Source: Brevundimonas vesicularis
GTDB lineage: Bacteria > Pseudomonadota > Alphaproteobacteria > Caulobacterales > Caulobacteraceae
Direction of reading: 5' to 3'
Assembly (NCBI RefSeq): GCF_027105095.1
Contig: NZ_CP114278.1
Span: 1,922,001 to 1,986,000, forward strand
Length of the DNA stretch: 64,000 nt
The notes beneath the pieces are model-generated. The model saw only the letters and a program-made list of their open reading frames with translations, had not been told where the DNA came from and made no database searches. How positions within the stretch are numbered: the first letter of the stretch is position 1; each line of letters begins with the position of its first letter. Both the position numbers and the translations under genes were made by a program. Shown piece by piece: positions 1 to 8,277 of the stretch.

Positions 1-762
1 CACGCGCTGGAGACAGCCCACGCCCTGAAGGAAATTGGCGAGCGGTTGAATGTCGGCATCATCTACAAGACCAGTTTTGACAAGGCGAACCGGACCAGCG
101 CCAGCGCGGCGCGTGGTATCGGTCTGAAAGACGCCATGCCGATCTTCGCCGAGATTCGCGAGGTGACCGGCCTGCCAACCCTGACCGATGTCCACTCCGA
201 GGTTCAGTGTGGTCCGGTCGGCGAGGTCGTCGATGTGCTGCAAATCCCGGCCTTCCTCAGCCGCCAGACCGACCTGCTGCTGGCGGCCGCCGCTACCGGC
301 AAGGCGATCAACATCAAGAAGGGTCAGTTCCTGGCTCCTTGGGACATGAAGAACGTCATCGCCAAGGTGGTCGGCGCCGGCAATCCCAACGTCATGGCCT
401 GTGAACGCGGCGCCAGCTTTGGCTACAATACTCTGGTCAGCGATATGCGGGCGCTTCCGGTGCTGCGCGAGATCGGCTGCCCTGTCGTGTTCGATGCGAC
501 CCACAGCGTTCAGCAGCCGGGCGGGCAAGGCGCGTCGTCGGGCGGTCAGCGCGAGTTCGTGCCGGTGCTGGGCCGCGCTGCGGTGGCTGTGGGCGTCGAT
601 GCGGTCTTCATGGAAACGCACCAAGACCCGGATAATGCGCCGTCGGATGGCCCTAACATGGTGCCGCTGAGCCAATTCGAAGCCCTGGCCGCCGAACTGA
701 TCGCCTTCGACGACCTGGCCATCAAGATCGGGGCCAAGGCGCCGGTGGCGCAGGCCGCCTGA
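1..762 (+). CDS. kdsA: 3-deoxy-8-phosphooctulonate synthase (KDO-8-P synthase), 5' truncated by window edge
   Basis: Condenses phosphoenolpyruvate with D-arabinose 5-phosphate to KDO 8-phosphate, the precursor of the KDO sugar of the LPS inner core; cytoplasmic. The frame is open from base 1 and gives 253 residues; the family is about 280, so some 27-30 N-terminal residues lie outside the window. The family signature [12 protein letters not shown] lies near residues 22-33, followed by a KKGQF motif and [12 protein letters not shown], all typical of the DAHP/KDO8P synthase TIM barrel. A TTG at 46 is internal, because the upstream codons already match the family. It lies 18 bases upstream of hldE, so the three LPS core genes are probably co-transcribed. 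Confidence 0.95.
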   Translation, partial: HALETAHALKEIGERLNVGIIYKTSFDKANRTSASAARGIGLKDAMPIFAEIREVTGLPTLTDVHSEVQCGPVGEVVDVLQIPAFLSRQTDLLLAAAATGKAINIKKGQFLAPWDMKNVIAKVVGAGNPNVMACERGASFGYNTLVSDMRALPVLREIGCPVVFDATHSVQQPGGQGASSGGQREFVPVLGRAAVAVGVDAVFMETHQDPDNAPSDGPNMVPLSQFEALAAELIAFDDLAIKIGAKAPVAQAA

Positions 763-780
763 ATCCTCTAGGTCGGACCC

Positions 781-2235
781 ATGTCTGACACCCTAGACTT
801 GAGCGCCCTGCAAAGCCTGTTGGAGCGCGTGCGCGGTCTGAAGATCGCCTGCGTCGGCGACCTGATGCTGGATCGCTACGTCTATGGCGAGGTCAGCCGC
901 ATCTCGCCCGAGGCGCCGATCCCTGTGCTCCGCACCAGCCGCACCGTCGCCATGCCGGGCGGCGTCGGCAACGTCGCGCGCAATATTGCGGCCATGGGCG
1001 GGGTGGCGCGGCTGGGCGCCGTGATCGGCGACGACGTGGCTGGCGCGGAATTGACCGCTCTGATCGCTGCCGAACCGCACATCGAGGACGTCGTGGCGAG
1101 GCCGGCAGGCGCGTCCACCATCGTGAAGACGCGCTTCGTTTCGGGAGGGCAACAGCTGCTGCGTTTGGACGATGAGGCGGCACCGACGCCAATCCAAGAT
1201 TCCAACGCGTTTGCAGATACTTCGGTCTATTTGCTGTCAGACTACGCCAAGGGCGTCGTCAGCGATGCGCTTCTGGCTTCGGCGGTGAACGCGGCGCAGA
1301 CATCCGGTGCGCCGGTTGTCGTCGATCCAAAGGGAAGGGATTTCGCTCGCTACGGCGCGGTCGATGTCATCAAGCCCAATGCTTCGGAACTGGCCGGCGC
1401 CACAGGCCTGCGAGTCGGGACGGACGGCGAGGTCGAGACGGCGCTGGCCGCCTTGCTGGCCGCCACGACCGCCAAGGCGATCATCGTCACCCGTGCGGGC
1501 AAGGGCATGAGCCTGGCGCGGCGCGGCGAAGCGGTTAAGCACTTCCCCGGCCGGGCGCGCGAGGTCTTCGACGTGTCTGGCGCGGGCGATACAGGCTTGG
1601 CCGCCATCGGTTTGGCGCTGGGCGCGGGCGCGTCACTGGAGATGGCGGTCGAGTTCGCCATCCTGGCCTCGGGCGTGGTTGTCGGGAAGGCCGGCACGGC
1701 CGTGGTTACACCCGCCGAGCTTATCGAAGCCGAACTGAGCCAGCACGCCACCGCTGCGGTATCCAAAGTGACGCCGCTCGACGAGCTGGCGGTCGAGGTC
1801 GAGGGCTGGCGACGTCAGGGCCTGAAAGTCGGCTTCACCAACGGCTGTTTCGACATCCTGCACCGCGGCCATGTGGCCTATCTGGCGCAGGCCCGCAGCT
1901 GGTGCGATCGTCTGGTCGTGGCGCTGAATACCGACGCATCGGTCAAGCGATTGAAGGGCGAGGGGCGTCCGGTGAATGATCTGGATAGTCGCGCCGTCGT
2001 CATCGGCGGGCTGGCCAGCGTCGACCGCGTCACCAGCTTCGATGATCCGACGCCGATCGCCCTGATCGAACGGCTGCGTCCTGATGTTCTGATCAAAGGC
2101 TCGGACTATACGCGAGAGGGCGTCGTGGGCGGCGATCTGGTCGAAAGCTGGGGCGGCGAGGTCAAGCTGGCGGATTTCAAGGACGGCTATTCGACCACGC
2201 GAACGATCGAGAAAATGACAGGGAGCGCGCAGTGA
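781..2235 (+). CDS. hldE: bifunctional heptose 7-phosphate kinase / heptose 1-phosphate adenylyltransferase
   Basis: Makes ADP-D-glycero-D-manno-heptose for the LPS inner core: an N-terminal PfkB-type sugar kinase phosphorylates heptose 7-phosphate and a C-terminal nucleotidyltransferase adds AMP. The 484 residues match the fused family length. The kinase domain spans roughly residues 15-330, with the PfkB motif GAGDT at 267-271 (D270 the likely base). The adenylyltransferase domain starts near 345 and shows GFTNGCFDILHRGH at 351-364, the HxGH nucleotide-binding motif. The stop overlaps the GTG start of hldD by four bases (GTGA), so the two are translationally coupled. The intermediate phosphatase (gmhB) is not in the window. 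Confidence 0.97.
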   Translation: MSDTLDLSALQSLLERVRGLKIACVGDLMLDRYVYGEVSRISPEAPIPVLRTSRTVAMPGGVGNVARNIAAMGGVARLGAVIGDDVAGAELTALIAAEPHIEDVVARPAGASTIVKTRFVSGGQQLLRLDDEAAPTPIQDSNAFADTSVYLLSDYAKGVVSDALLASAVNAAQTSGAPVVVDPKGRDFARYGAVDVIKPNASELAGATGLRVGTDGEVETALAALLAATTAKAIIVTRAGKGMSLARRGEAVKHFPGRAREVFDVSGAGDTGLAAIGLALGAGASLEMAVEFAILASGVVVGKAGTAVVTPAELIEAELSQHATAAVSKVTPLDELAVEVEGWRRQGLKVGFTNGCFDILHRGHVAYLAQARSWCDRLVVALNTDASVKRLKGEGRPVNDLDSRAVVIGGLASVDRVTSFDDPTPIALIERLRPDVLIKGSDYTREGVVGGDLVESWGGEVKLADFKDGYSTTRTIEKMTGSAQ

Positions 2236-3233
2236 CGCCGAGAATGATCGTCGTGACCGGCGGCGCCGGTTTCATCGGTTCAAACATCGTTGCGCGGCTG
2301 ACAGCCGAGACCGCCTATGATGTGGTCGTCTGCGATCGGTTGGAGACGGCCGACCTGGCCAAGTGGAAGAACCTGGCCAAACACGCGATCGCTGACTTCT
2401 GGTCGCCCGAGGAGTTGTTCGAACAGCTGGAGCACCATGCCGAGCGGATTGAGGCCGTGGTGCATATGGGCGCGATTTCTTCGACGACCGAGCCGGACGC
2501 TGACCTGATCCTGCGGACCAACTTCACCCTTTCGCGCGACCTATGGGACTGGTGCGCAATTCGAGGCTCGCGGATGATCTACGCGTCTTCCGCTGCCACC
2601 TATGGCGACGGCGAAACGGGCTTCAACGACGATGACGATGCAGACTCATTGTCGCAGCTTCGACCGCTAAATGCGTATGGCTATTCGAAAATGCTGTTTG
2701 ACCAGTATGCTATTCGGCAGGCGGATCGGGGTCAGGCGCCGCCCCAGTGGGCCGGGCTGAAATTCTTCAATGTCTATGGCCCGAACGAAGGTCACAAAGG
2801 CGGAATGAAGTCGGTCGTGGCTCAAATCTGGCCCAAGGTCGCAGCAGGTGAGGCCGTGACCCTGTTTCGGTCGCACAATCCGAACTACGCGGATGGCGGG
2901 CAGATGCGCGACTTCGTCTATGTCGACGATGTGGTCGATATCATCGAGTTTTTGCTCCAGTCACCGCAGGTCTCGGGCATCTTCAATGCCGGATCGGGCC
3001 AGGCGCGATCATTCGCCGATCTTGCACGCGCCACTTTCGACGCCGCCGGCAAGACGCCGTCCATCGACTATGTCGATACGCCCCTGTCGATCCGCGACCG
3101 CTACCAATATTTCACCGAAGCCCGCATGGATCGCATACGCGCCGCAGGCTTCGAGGGGCAGTCCACGCCGTTGGAAGAGGGCGTGCGGCGCTACGTGCAG
3201 GACTTCCTCGCCACGGCCGATCCGTACCGCTGA
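2232..3233 (+). CDS. hldD: ADP-L-glycero-D-manno-heptose 6-epimerase
   Basis: Short-chain dehydrogenase-like epimerase that inverts C6 of ADP-heptose, the last step before heptose transfer to LPS. The Rossmann glycine motif TGGAGFIG is at residues 9-16 and the catalytic Tyr/Lys pair is in YGYSK, with Y149 and K153; a Ser-rich strand near residue 117 supplies the third catalytic residue. The 333-residue length fits the family. The GTG at 2232, overlapping the hldE stop, is chosen; an ATG at 2244 would remove only four residues. The stop overlaps the next gene's ATG in a TGATG. Confidence 0.96.
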   Translation: MTPRMIVVTGGAGFIGSNIVARLTAETAYDVVVCDRLETADLAKWKNLAKHAIADFWSPEELFEQLEHHAERIEAVVHMGAISSTTEPDADLILRTNFTLSRDLWDWCAIRGSRMIYASSAATYGDGETGFNDDDDADSLSQLRPLNAYGYSKMLFDQYAIRQADRGQAPPQWAGLKFFNVYGPNEGHKGGMKSVVAQIWPKVAAGEAVTLFRSHNPNYADGGQMRDFVYVDDVVDIIEFLLQSPQVSGIFNAGSGQARSFADLARATFDAAGKTPSIDYVDTPLSIRDRYQYFTEARMDRIRAAGFEGQSTPLEEGVRRYVQDFLATADPYR

Positions 3234-4324
3234 TGCGTCGGCTGACCTTCAGGCAATGGGTCGGATATGCAGGCTTCGCCGCCGTCTTCGTGCTGACGGC
3301 GGCCGTTGCGGTGTGGAGCGGCGACATCCTGAGGGCAGGTCTGGACCCGCAGGTGCCGTTCCAGACCTACAATCCGCCGCCGGCGCCCGACTATCGAAAG
3401 ATATCCTCCTGGGCGCTGATCGATCAGGGCGCGCCCAACCAGGCGGCGGTCTTCTTCGTCATGCCGACCACCTTCGATGGCGGGGCCGAGTGGAATGGGC
3501 CGATCGACGATGCGCGGGCCAATGCTTACATGCGGCGCGTCGTGCTGCCCAACTATGCGTCGCCTTTCGCCCGAGAAGGCAGGGTCAGCGCGCCCCTCTA
3601 TCGCCAAGCCAGCCTTTATACCCGGCTGACCTTGCGTGACGATGCGCGCGAAGCACGCGCCTTCGCCTATGAGGACGTGAAGGCCGCCTTCGAACTGTGG
3701 CTGCAACAGCATCTCGCCGGCCCCATCGTCATCGCCGGCGTCGAACAGGGAGGGGAGCTGACGGCGCGTCTGGTTCGCGATCAACTCCGCGCCGATCCGG
3801 CGCTGAAGAACAGGCTTGTCGCCGTCTATCTGATCGAGACCCTGGTCGGGCGCGAGATGTTCCTGCAGGCGATCTCGCCCTGCGACGTCGCCGATCAAAC
3901 GGGGTGCATCGTGGCCTGGGCGTCGGTGCAGGAGGGCGACGAACCGAGCGCGCGGCGCAAGCTGAGACGCGCTCTGGAATGGGACGATCGCGGCGATCTG
4001 GTGAACCTGTCCACTGACCCCATCTGTGTGAATCCGGTAACGGGCGCTGCGAGTCAGCCGCGCGCCGCGGCGCGTCAGCACAGCGGCGCGACCAATGCGA
4101 CCGGCTTGGAATGGGGAGCCCGACCGGCCCTGACTGGCCGGCTGATCTCCACCGAATGCCGTGGCGGCTTGTTGTGGCATAGCGCGCCGGACGCCGATTT
4201 CTTGACTGCTGGCGGCAGTTGGGCGGATCGGCGCAAGATCGTCCCCTACAATCTTTTCTACGGCGACATCGAGCGTGACGTCAGCGTCCGTCTCGCGGCC
4301 TGGCGGGCCAAGCACGGCCTTTAA
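3233..4324 (+). CDS. DUF3089 alpha/beta-hydrolase-like membrane-anchored protein, nucleophile Ser missing
   Basis: A 363-residue protein of the DUF3089 family (alpha/beta-hydrolase fold, substrate unknown). One N-terminal hydrophobic segment at about residues 10-29 suggests an inner-membrane anchor or uncleaved signal with the rest in the periplasm. Family blocks are visible: AVFFVMPTTF near 72-81, PLYRQASLYT near 121-130, and the elbow strand IVIAGVEQGG at 165-174. In this family the elbow normally reads G-H-S-Q-G with a nucleophilic Ser; here residue 171 is Glu (codon 3743-3745). The protein may therefore have lost hydrolase activity. It is coupled to hldD by a TGATG overlap, which hints at an envelope role, but none is established. 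Confidence 0.8.
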   Translation: MRRLTFRQWVGYAGFAAVFVLTAAVAVWSGDILRAGLDPQVPFQTYNPPPAPDYRKISSWALIDQGAPNQAAVFFVMPTTFDGGAEWNGPIDDARANAYMRRVVLPNYASPFAREGRVSAPLYRQASLYTRLTLRDDAREARAFAYEDVKAAFELWLQQHLAGPIVIAGVEQGGELTARLVRDQLRADPALKNRLVAVYLIETLVGREMFLQAISPCDVADQTGCIVAWASVQEGDEPSARRKLRRALEWDDRGDLVNLSTDPICVNPVTGAASQPRAAARQHSGATNATGLEWGARPALTGRLISTECRGGLLWHSAPDADFLTAGGSWADRRKIVPYNLFYGDIERDVSVRLAAWRAKHGL

Positions 4325-4399
4325 AGCGGCCGTCTTCTCGGTTTGTCTGGCGCCGCTCGCGCGCAGCGGGTAGGCTTGCCGCGTCAGGGAGGGATCTGA

Positions 4400-5389
4400 A
4401 TGGACGTGACCGCCATCTTCGCCGGCGTCGTGCTGCTGCTGGCCATTGTGCTGTTGATCAGCGTGATCAAGATCGTGCCGCAAGGCCGTGAATTTACGGT
4501 CGAACGCTTCGGCAAGTACACCAAGACGCTGAGCCCTGGTATCGGCTTCCTGACACCGTTCGTGGAACGCGTCGGCCGCCGCATGAACATGATGGAACAG
4601 GTGCTGGACGTGCCGACCCAGGAGGTCATCACCAAAGACAACGCCATGGTGAAGGTCGACGGCATCGTCTTCATCCAGGTGATGGATTCCGCCCGCGCCG
4701 CCTATCGCGTCGACGATCTGCCCTATGCGATTTCGCAGCTGTGCATGACCAATCTGCGGACCGTGGTCGGTTCGATGGAACTAGATGAAGTGCTGAGCCA
4801 GCGCGACAGCATCAACACGCGGCTGTTGCATGTCATCGACGCAGCGACCGAACCGTGGGGCGTCAAGGTCAACCGGATCGAGATCAAGGATCTGACCCCG
4901 CCGACCGACATCACCAACGCCATGGCCCGTCAGATGAAGGCCGAGCGTGAACGTCGCGCAGTCATCACCGAGGCCGACGGAGAAAAATCCGCCGCCATCG
5001 CCCGCGCCGAGGGCGCCAAACAGGCCGCCATCCTTCAGGCCGAGGGTCGCAAGGAAGCCGCCTTCCGCGACGCCGAGGCGCGCGAGCGCGAGGCCGAGGC
5101 CGAGGCCCGCGCCACGGCCATGGTGTCGGAAGCCATCGCCCGCGGGGACGTCAACGCCATCAACTATTTCGTGGCTCAGAAATACGTCGAGGCCTTCGCT
5201 GAACTGGCCCGCAGCCCGCAACAGCGCACCGTCATCGTGCCCGCCGAAATGGGCGCCCTGGTCGGCACCATCGCCGGAATCGGCGAGATGGTCAGCCTGG
5301 CCAAGGATCAGAACTCGGCCGCGACGCCTCCCGTGCGGCCTGCGCCGCCCCGCCGTCCCGCCGGGGGCTCCGTTCCACCCTCGGCCTGA
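4400..5389 (+). CDS. SPFH/Band 7 slipin (QmcA-type)
   Basis: Membrane scaffold protein of the stomatin/prohibitin superfamily, 329 residues, thought to form oligomeric rings in membrane microdomains. An N-terminal hydrophobic helix (about residues 5-22) is followed by the SPFH domain (about 25-185) and a long charged coiled coil with many AEG/AEA repeats (about 174-245). The C-terminus is Pro-rich. The ATG has a GGGAGGG-like ribosome site a few bases upstream. The next gene, 17 bases on, encodes an NfeD-like protein, the usual partner of slipins. The family assignment is secure; the physiological role is not. Confidence 0.92.
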   Translation: MDVTAIFAGVVLLLAIVLLISVIKIVPQGREFTVERFGKYTKTLSPGIGFLTPFVERVGRRMNMMEQVLDVPTQEVITKDNAMVKVDGIVFIQVMDSARAAYRVDDLPYAISQLCMTNLRTVVGSMELDEVLSQRDSINTRLLHVIDAATEPWGVKVNRIEIKDLTPPTDITNAMARQMKAERERRAVITEADGEKSAAIARAEGAKQAAILQAEGRKEAAFRDAEAREREAEAEARATAMVSEAIARGDVNAINYFVAQKYVEAFAELARSPQQRTVIVPAEMGALVGTIAGIGEMVSLAKDQNSAATPPVRPAPPRRPAGGSVPPSA

Positions 5390-5406
5390 TCCAAGGAGGC
5401 TGACCG

Positions 5407-5865
5407 ATGATGTCGCTTGCTGATCTCTATGTCGCCCAGCCGTTCTGGATCTGGTTGGCGATCGGGGTTCTGCTGCTGGCGGTCGAGGCGATGTTCTCGA
5501 CCGAATGGCTGCTGTGGCCGGCTGTGTCGGCCGGCGTTGTCGCGGTCATGACGGCGGCGGGTGTGCGGTTGGGGCTGCCGGGCGAGGTCGCCGTCTTCGC
5601 GGTTCTGACCGTCGTCGCCACCCTGCTGTCCCGTCGTCTGATCGCCAAAGCCACTCCCGACGGTCCCGACATCAATGACCGCGACAGCCGCCTGGTCGGC
5701 CAGCGGGCGCGGGTGGTCGAGACGTTCGTCTCGGGCCGCGGTCGCGTCTTCATCTCCGGCGCCGAATGGCCGGCGGAGATCGTGGGCGAGGCGCCGCTTG
5801 AGGGCCAAGACGTGGTCGTGATGCGGGTGAACGGCTCTTTGTTGACGGTCCAGTCGCCGGTCTGA
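5407..5865 (+). CDS. NfeD-like membrane protein (YbbK/NfeD1b type)
   Basis: Short NfeD-family protein of 152 residues with two or three hydrophobic helices between residues 10 and 75 and a C-terminal OB-fold domain (about 85-150), where VGQRARVVETFVSGRGRVF is typical. NfeD proteins act with slipins/prohibitins in membrane quality control. This short form lacks the N-terminal ClpP-like protease domain of long NfeD. AAGGAGG is the ribosome site; starts at 5407 and 5410 are both possible because two ATGs are in tandem. It forms a pair with the slipin gene upstream. Confidence 0.9.
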   Translation: MMSLADLYVAQPFWIWLAIGVLLLAVEAMFSTEWLLWPAVSAGVVAVMTAAGVRLGLPGEVAVFAVLTVVATLLSRRLIAKATPDGPDINDRDSRLVGQRARVVETFVSGRGRVFISGAEWPAEIVGEAPLEGQDVVVMRVNGSLLTVQSPV

Positions 5866-5907
5866 GCCGCAACGGTTGTCGCGGCGCCTTTAGCCAAATG
5901 TCGCGTC

Positions 5908-6360
5908 TCAGCGCCGAGGCAGTTCCGCGACGCCGCGATTCGCCAGTTGGTCGGCGCGCTCGTTCAGTTCATGCCCGGCATGCCCCTTCACCCATCGCCA
6001 TTTCACGTCGTGACGCAGGCGCGCTGCGTCCAGCCGCTGCCACAGGTCGGCGTTCTTGACCGGTTTTTTATCCGAGGTCAGCCAACCGCGCGCCTTCCAG
6101 CCGCGCATCCATTCGGTGATGCCCTGCATGACGTATTTGCTGTCGGTATGCAGTTCGACCTTGCAGGGCCGTTTCAGGGCTTCCAGCGCCATAATGGCGG
6201 CCATCAGCTCCATGCGGTTGTTGGTCGTGTTGGCCTCGCCGCCCCACAATTCCTTTTCGTGACCGCCGCCGGCCTGAAGCACGGCGCCCCAGCCTCCGGG
6301 GCCCGGATTGCCCTTGCAGGCGCCGTCGGTGTGGATGATGACGTGATCGGAGGGACTCAT
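5908..6360 (-). CDS. rnhA: ribonuclease HI
   Basis: Endonuclease that degrades the RNA strand of RNA-DNA hybrids (R-loops, lagging-strand primers). The 150 residues match bacterial RNase HI. All catalytic residues are visible: D12 in [12 protein letters not shown]51 in NNRMEL, D73 in HTDSKY, H127 in KGHAGH and D137 in ERADQLA. It includes the basic handle region (about residues 85-102). It faces tatABC across a 110-base gap and converges with the nfeD gene. Confidence 0.98.
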   Translation of the reverse strand: MSPSDHVIIHTDGACKGNPGPGGWGAVLQAGGGHEKELWGGEANTTNNRMELMAAIMALEALKRPCKVELHTDSKYVMQGITEWMRGWKARGWLTSDKKPVKNADLWQRLDAARLRHDVKWRWVKGHAGHELNERADQLANRGVAELPRR

Positions 6361-6470
6361 GGTCGCGCAGACCTACAGCCTCCCTTGGCGCGGGGCCATC
6401 ACTGCGCCTATATGCGGGTCGAATAAGAGTGGATGGGATCGGATGACCGATCCCCGCGAGGAGATTAGCC

Positions 6471-6689
6471 ATGGGCTCCATGAGCATCTGGCATTGGGCC
6501 ATCGTCATCGTCGTCATCGCGCTGCTGTTCGGCGGCCGGGGCAAGCTGTCGGGCATCATGGGCGACGCCGCCAAGGGCATCCGCGCCTTCAAGGACGGCC
6601 TGAAGGACGAAGACAAGAAGGACGGCCCGCACGAGGGCGTCAGTTCGCTGCCGCGCACCGAGGCGGAAAAGGAAGAACTGAAGCGCTAG
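6471..6689 (+). CDS. tatA: Sec-independent translocase subunit TatA
   Basis: Pore-forming subunit of the twin-arginine system that exports folded proteins. 72 residues: an N-terminal membrane helix (about residues 5-20, [15 protein letters not shown]), a short FGGRGK hinge, an amphipathic helix (to about 45) and an acidic/basic tail. An in-frame ATG at 6480 gives a start (MSIWHW) closer to many homologues and also has a purine-rich region ahead of it. First gene of a tatABC operon. Likely Tat substrates in the window include the DUF839 protein at 41.4 kb. Confidence 0.95.
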   Translation: MGSMSIWHWAIVIVVIALLFGGRGKLSGIMGDAAKGIRAFKDGLKDEDKKDGPHEGVSSLPRTEAEKEELKR

Positions 6690-6712
6690 TCGTCGTCTGT
6701 AAGGGCTGACGC

Positions 6713-7291
6713 ATGGGCGGGCTCGGCCCCGGTATCGGGGGTTTCGAATTAGTGGTGATCGGTCTGGTGGCCCTGCTTGTGGTGGGGCCAAAGGATCTGC
6801 CTGTCCTGATGCGTCGCGTCGGTCAGATGGTCGCCAAGGCGCGCGCTATGGCCAACGAGTTCCGATCCAGTTTCGACGAGATGGCGCGTCAGTCCGAACT
6901 GGACGACCTGCGCAAGGAGGTCGAGGCGCTGCGGACGGGGCAGGGGGCCATGTATCCCCTGGGCGCCGAGGCGGACGCCGCGTTCAAGGACATCAACGCC
7001 GGATTGACCGGGCCGACTGCGGCGGCTGCCCTGCCTGCGCCCGAGCCGGAGGCGCCGGTGATGACACCTGCGGCCGATGAATGGCCGGATACGCCCGCGC
7101 CCGTTGAGCCCATTACGACGACGAAATCCAAGCGAGCGGCCCCCAAGACAAAGACGGGGGCGGCTGTCGCCGGATCGACGCCGGCCAAACCTCGCTCGGC
7201 CGCCAAACCGAAGAACGCCGCGCCTGCCGCCAATACTAAGCCTGCAGCCACCAAGTCCAAGACCTCGCGCAAGAAAGCCGTTGACCTGTGA
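6713..7291 (+). CDS. tatB: Sec-independent translocase subunit TatB
   Basis: Part of the Tat receptor complex with TatC. The N-terminal region GFELVVIGLVALLVVGPKDLP (about residues 10-30, quoted in part of a longer helix) and the following amphipathic helix MRRVGQMVAKARAMANEF are characteristic. The C-terminal half (about 100-192) is a low-complexity Ala/Pro/Lys tail as in other alphaproteobacterial TatB proteins. The stop overlaps the tatC GTG start by four bases (GTGA), coupling their translation. Confidence 0.94.
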   Translation: MGGLGPGIGGFELVVIGLVALLVVGPKDLPVLMRRVGQMVAKARAMANEFRSSFDEMARQSELDDLRKEVEALRTGQGAMYPLGAEADAAFKDINAGLTGPTAAAALPAPEPEAPVMTPAADEWPDTPAPVEPITTTKSKRAAPKTKTGAAVAGSTPAKPRSAAKPKNAAPAANTKPAATKSKTSRKKAVDL

Positions 7292-8178
7292 CGCCTTCCG
7301 ATCGTGACGAGGCCGAGATCGAGGCGTCGCGCGCGCCCCTGATGGATCACCTGATCGAGCTGCGCGGGCGACTGCTCATCTGTGTGGTGGCTTTCTTTCT
7401 GGCTTTCATCCTTTGCTTCGCCTTCGCCAACCAGATCCAGATTGCGCTGATCAAGCCGTATCAGGCCGCCGTGGCGATCCACGCCGCTGCCTTGGGGACC
7501 GGGGGTCACGCCAATCCCATCGAACTGATCGCGGTGATGACGGGGATCAAACCCTATCCGCCAGGCAGCGCCGCCGTTGTTCAACTGATCGCGACGGCGC
7601 CGCTGGAACAGCTCTTCACCAAGATGAAAATCGCGGCCTTTGGTGCGGCGGTCCTGACCTTCCCGGTGATGGCGTGGCAGATGTACCGGTTCGTGGCGCC
7701 GGGCCTCTATCGCAACGAGCGCGGGGCGTTTCTACCGTTCCTGATCGCCGCGCCTGTTATGTTCTGCCTGGGCGGGGCGCTGGTCTACTACGTCATGCTG
7801 CCGTTCGTGATGCTGTTCTCGCTAAGCCAGCAGGTGGCCACTGACGGCATATCGGTGGCGCAAACCACCAAGATTTCCGACTACCTCAGTCTGGTGACCT
7901 CGCTATTGCTCGCCTTCGGGCTTTGCTTCCAGCTGCCTGTAGTGACGACTCTGTTGGGCCTCGCCGGTCTGATCAGTTCTAAGGTTATGGCGGCCGGTCG
8001 TCGCTACGCCATCGTCGCCGTGGTCGTGGTCGCGGCGGTCGTTACGCCGCCCGATCCGATCAGCCAACTGATGCTGGCGGTGCCTCTAGTCATTCTCTAC
8101 GAGATTTCAATCTGGTGCGTGCGGCTGATCGAGCTGCGCCGCAAGAAGGCGGACGATCTGGAAGCCGAGATCGCTTAG
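7288..8178 (+). CDS. tatC: Sec-independent translocase subunit TatC
   Basis: Six-helix membrane protein that binds twin-arginine signal peptides. 296 residues, longer than the roughly 250-260 of E. coli TatC: the first periplasmic loop carries some 35 extra residues (about 60-100) before the conserved LIATAPLEQLFTKMKIAAF stretch. The N-terminal cytoplasmic motif (MDHLIELRGRL), the FVAPGLYRNER loop and the late DPISQL motif are all present. Starts at GTG 7288 inside the tatB stop. The gene ends before a strong hairpin shared with the converging glnA. Confidence 0.95.
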   Translation: MTPSDRDEAEIEASRAPLMDHLIELRGRLLICVVAFFLAFILCFAFANQIQIALIKPYQAAVAIHAAALGTGGHANPIELIAVMTGIKPYPPGSAAVVQLIATAPLEQLFTKMKIAAFGAAVLTFPVMAWQMYRFVAPGLYRNERGAFLPFLIAAPVMFCLGGALVYYVMLPFVMLFSLSQQVATDGISVAQTTKISDYLSLVTSLLLAFGLCFQLPVVTTLLGLAGLISSKVMAAGRRYAIVAVVVVAAVVTPPDPISQLMLAVPLVILYEISIWCVRLIELRRKKADDLEAEIA

Positions 8179-8226
8179 CGCCACGGCGGCGTGTCGATCG
8201 CTGCTCGAAGCCGCCAGGCCATGCAA

Positions 8227-8256
8227 AAAGGGCCGGGGAGCGATCCCCGGCCCTTT
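8227..8256. terminator. bidirectional rho-independent terminator between tatC and glnA
   Basis: A perfect 13-bp stem (8227-8239 with 8244-8256) enclosing a four-base GCGA loop, with an A-run on the left and a T-run at the right end of the stem. It lies between two converging genes and can serve both. Confidence 0.88.
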
Positions 8257-8277
8257 GTCTTGACTGAGATCAGGTGA

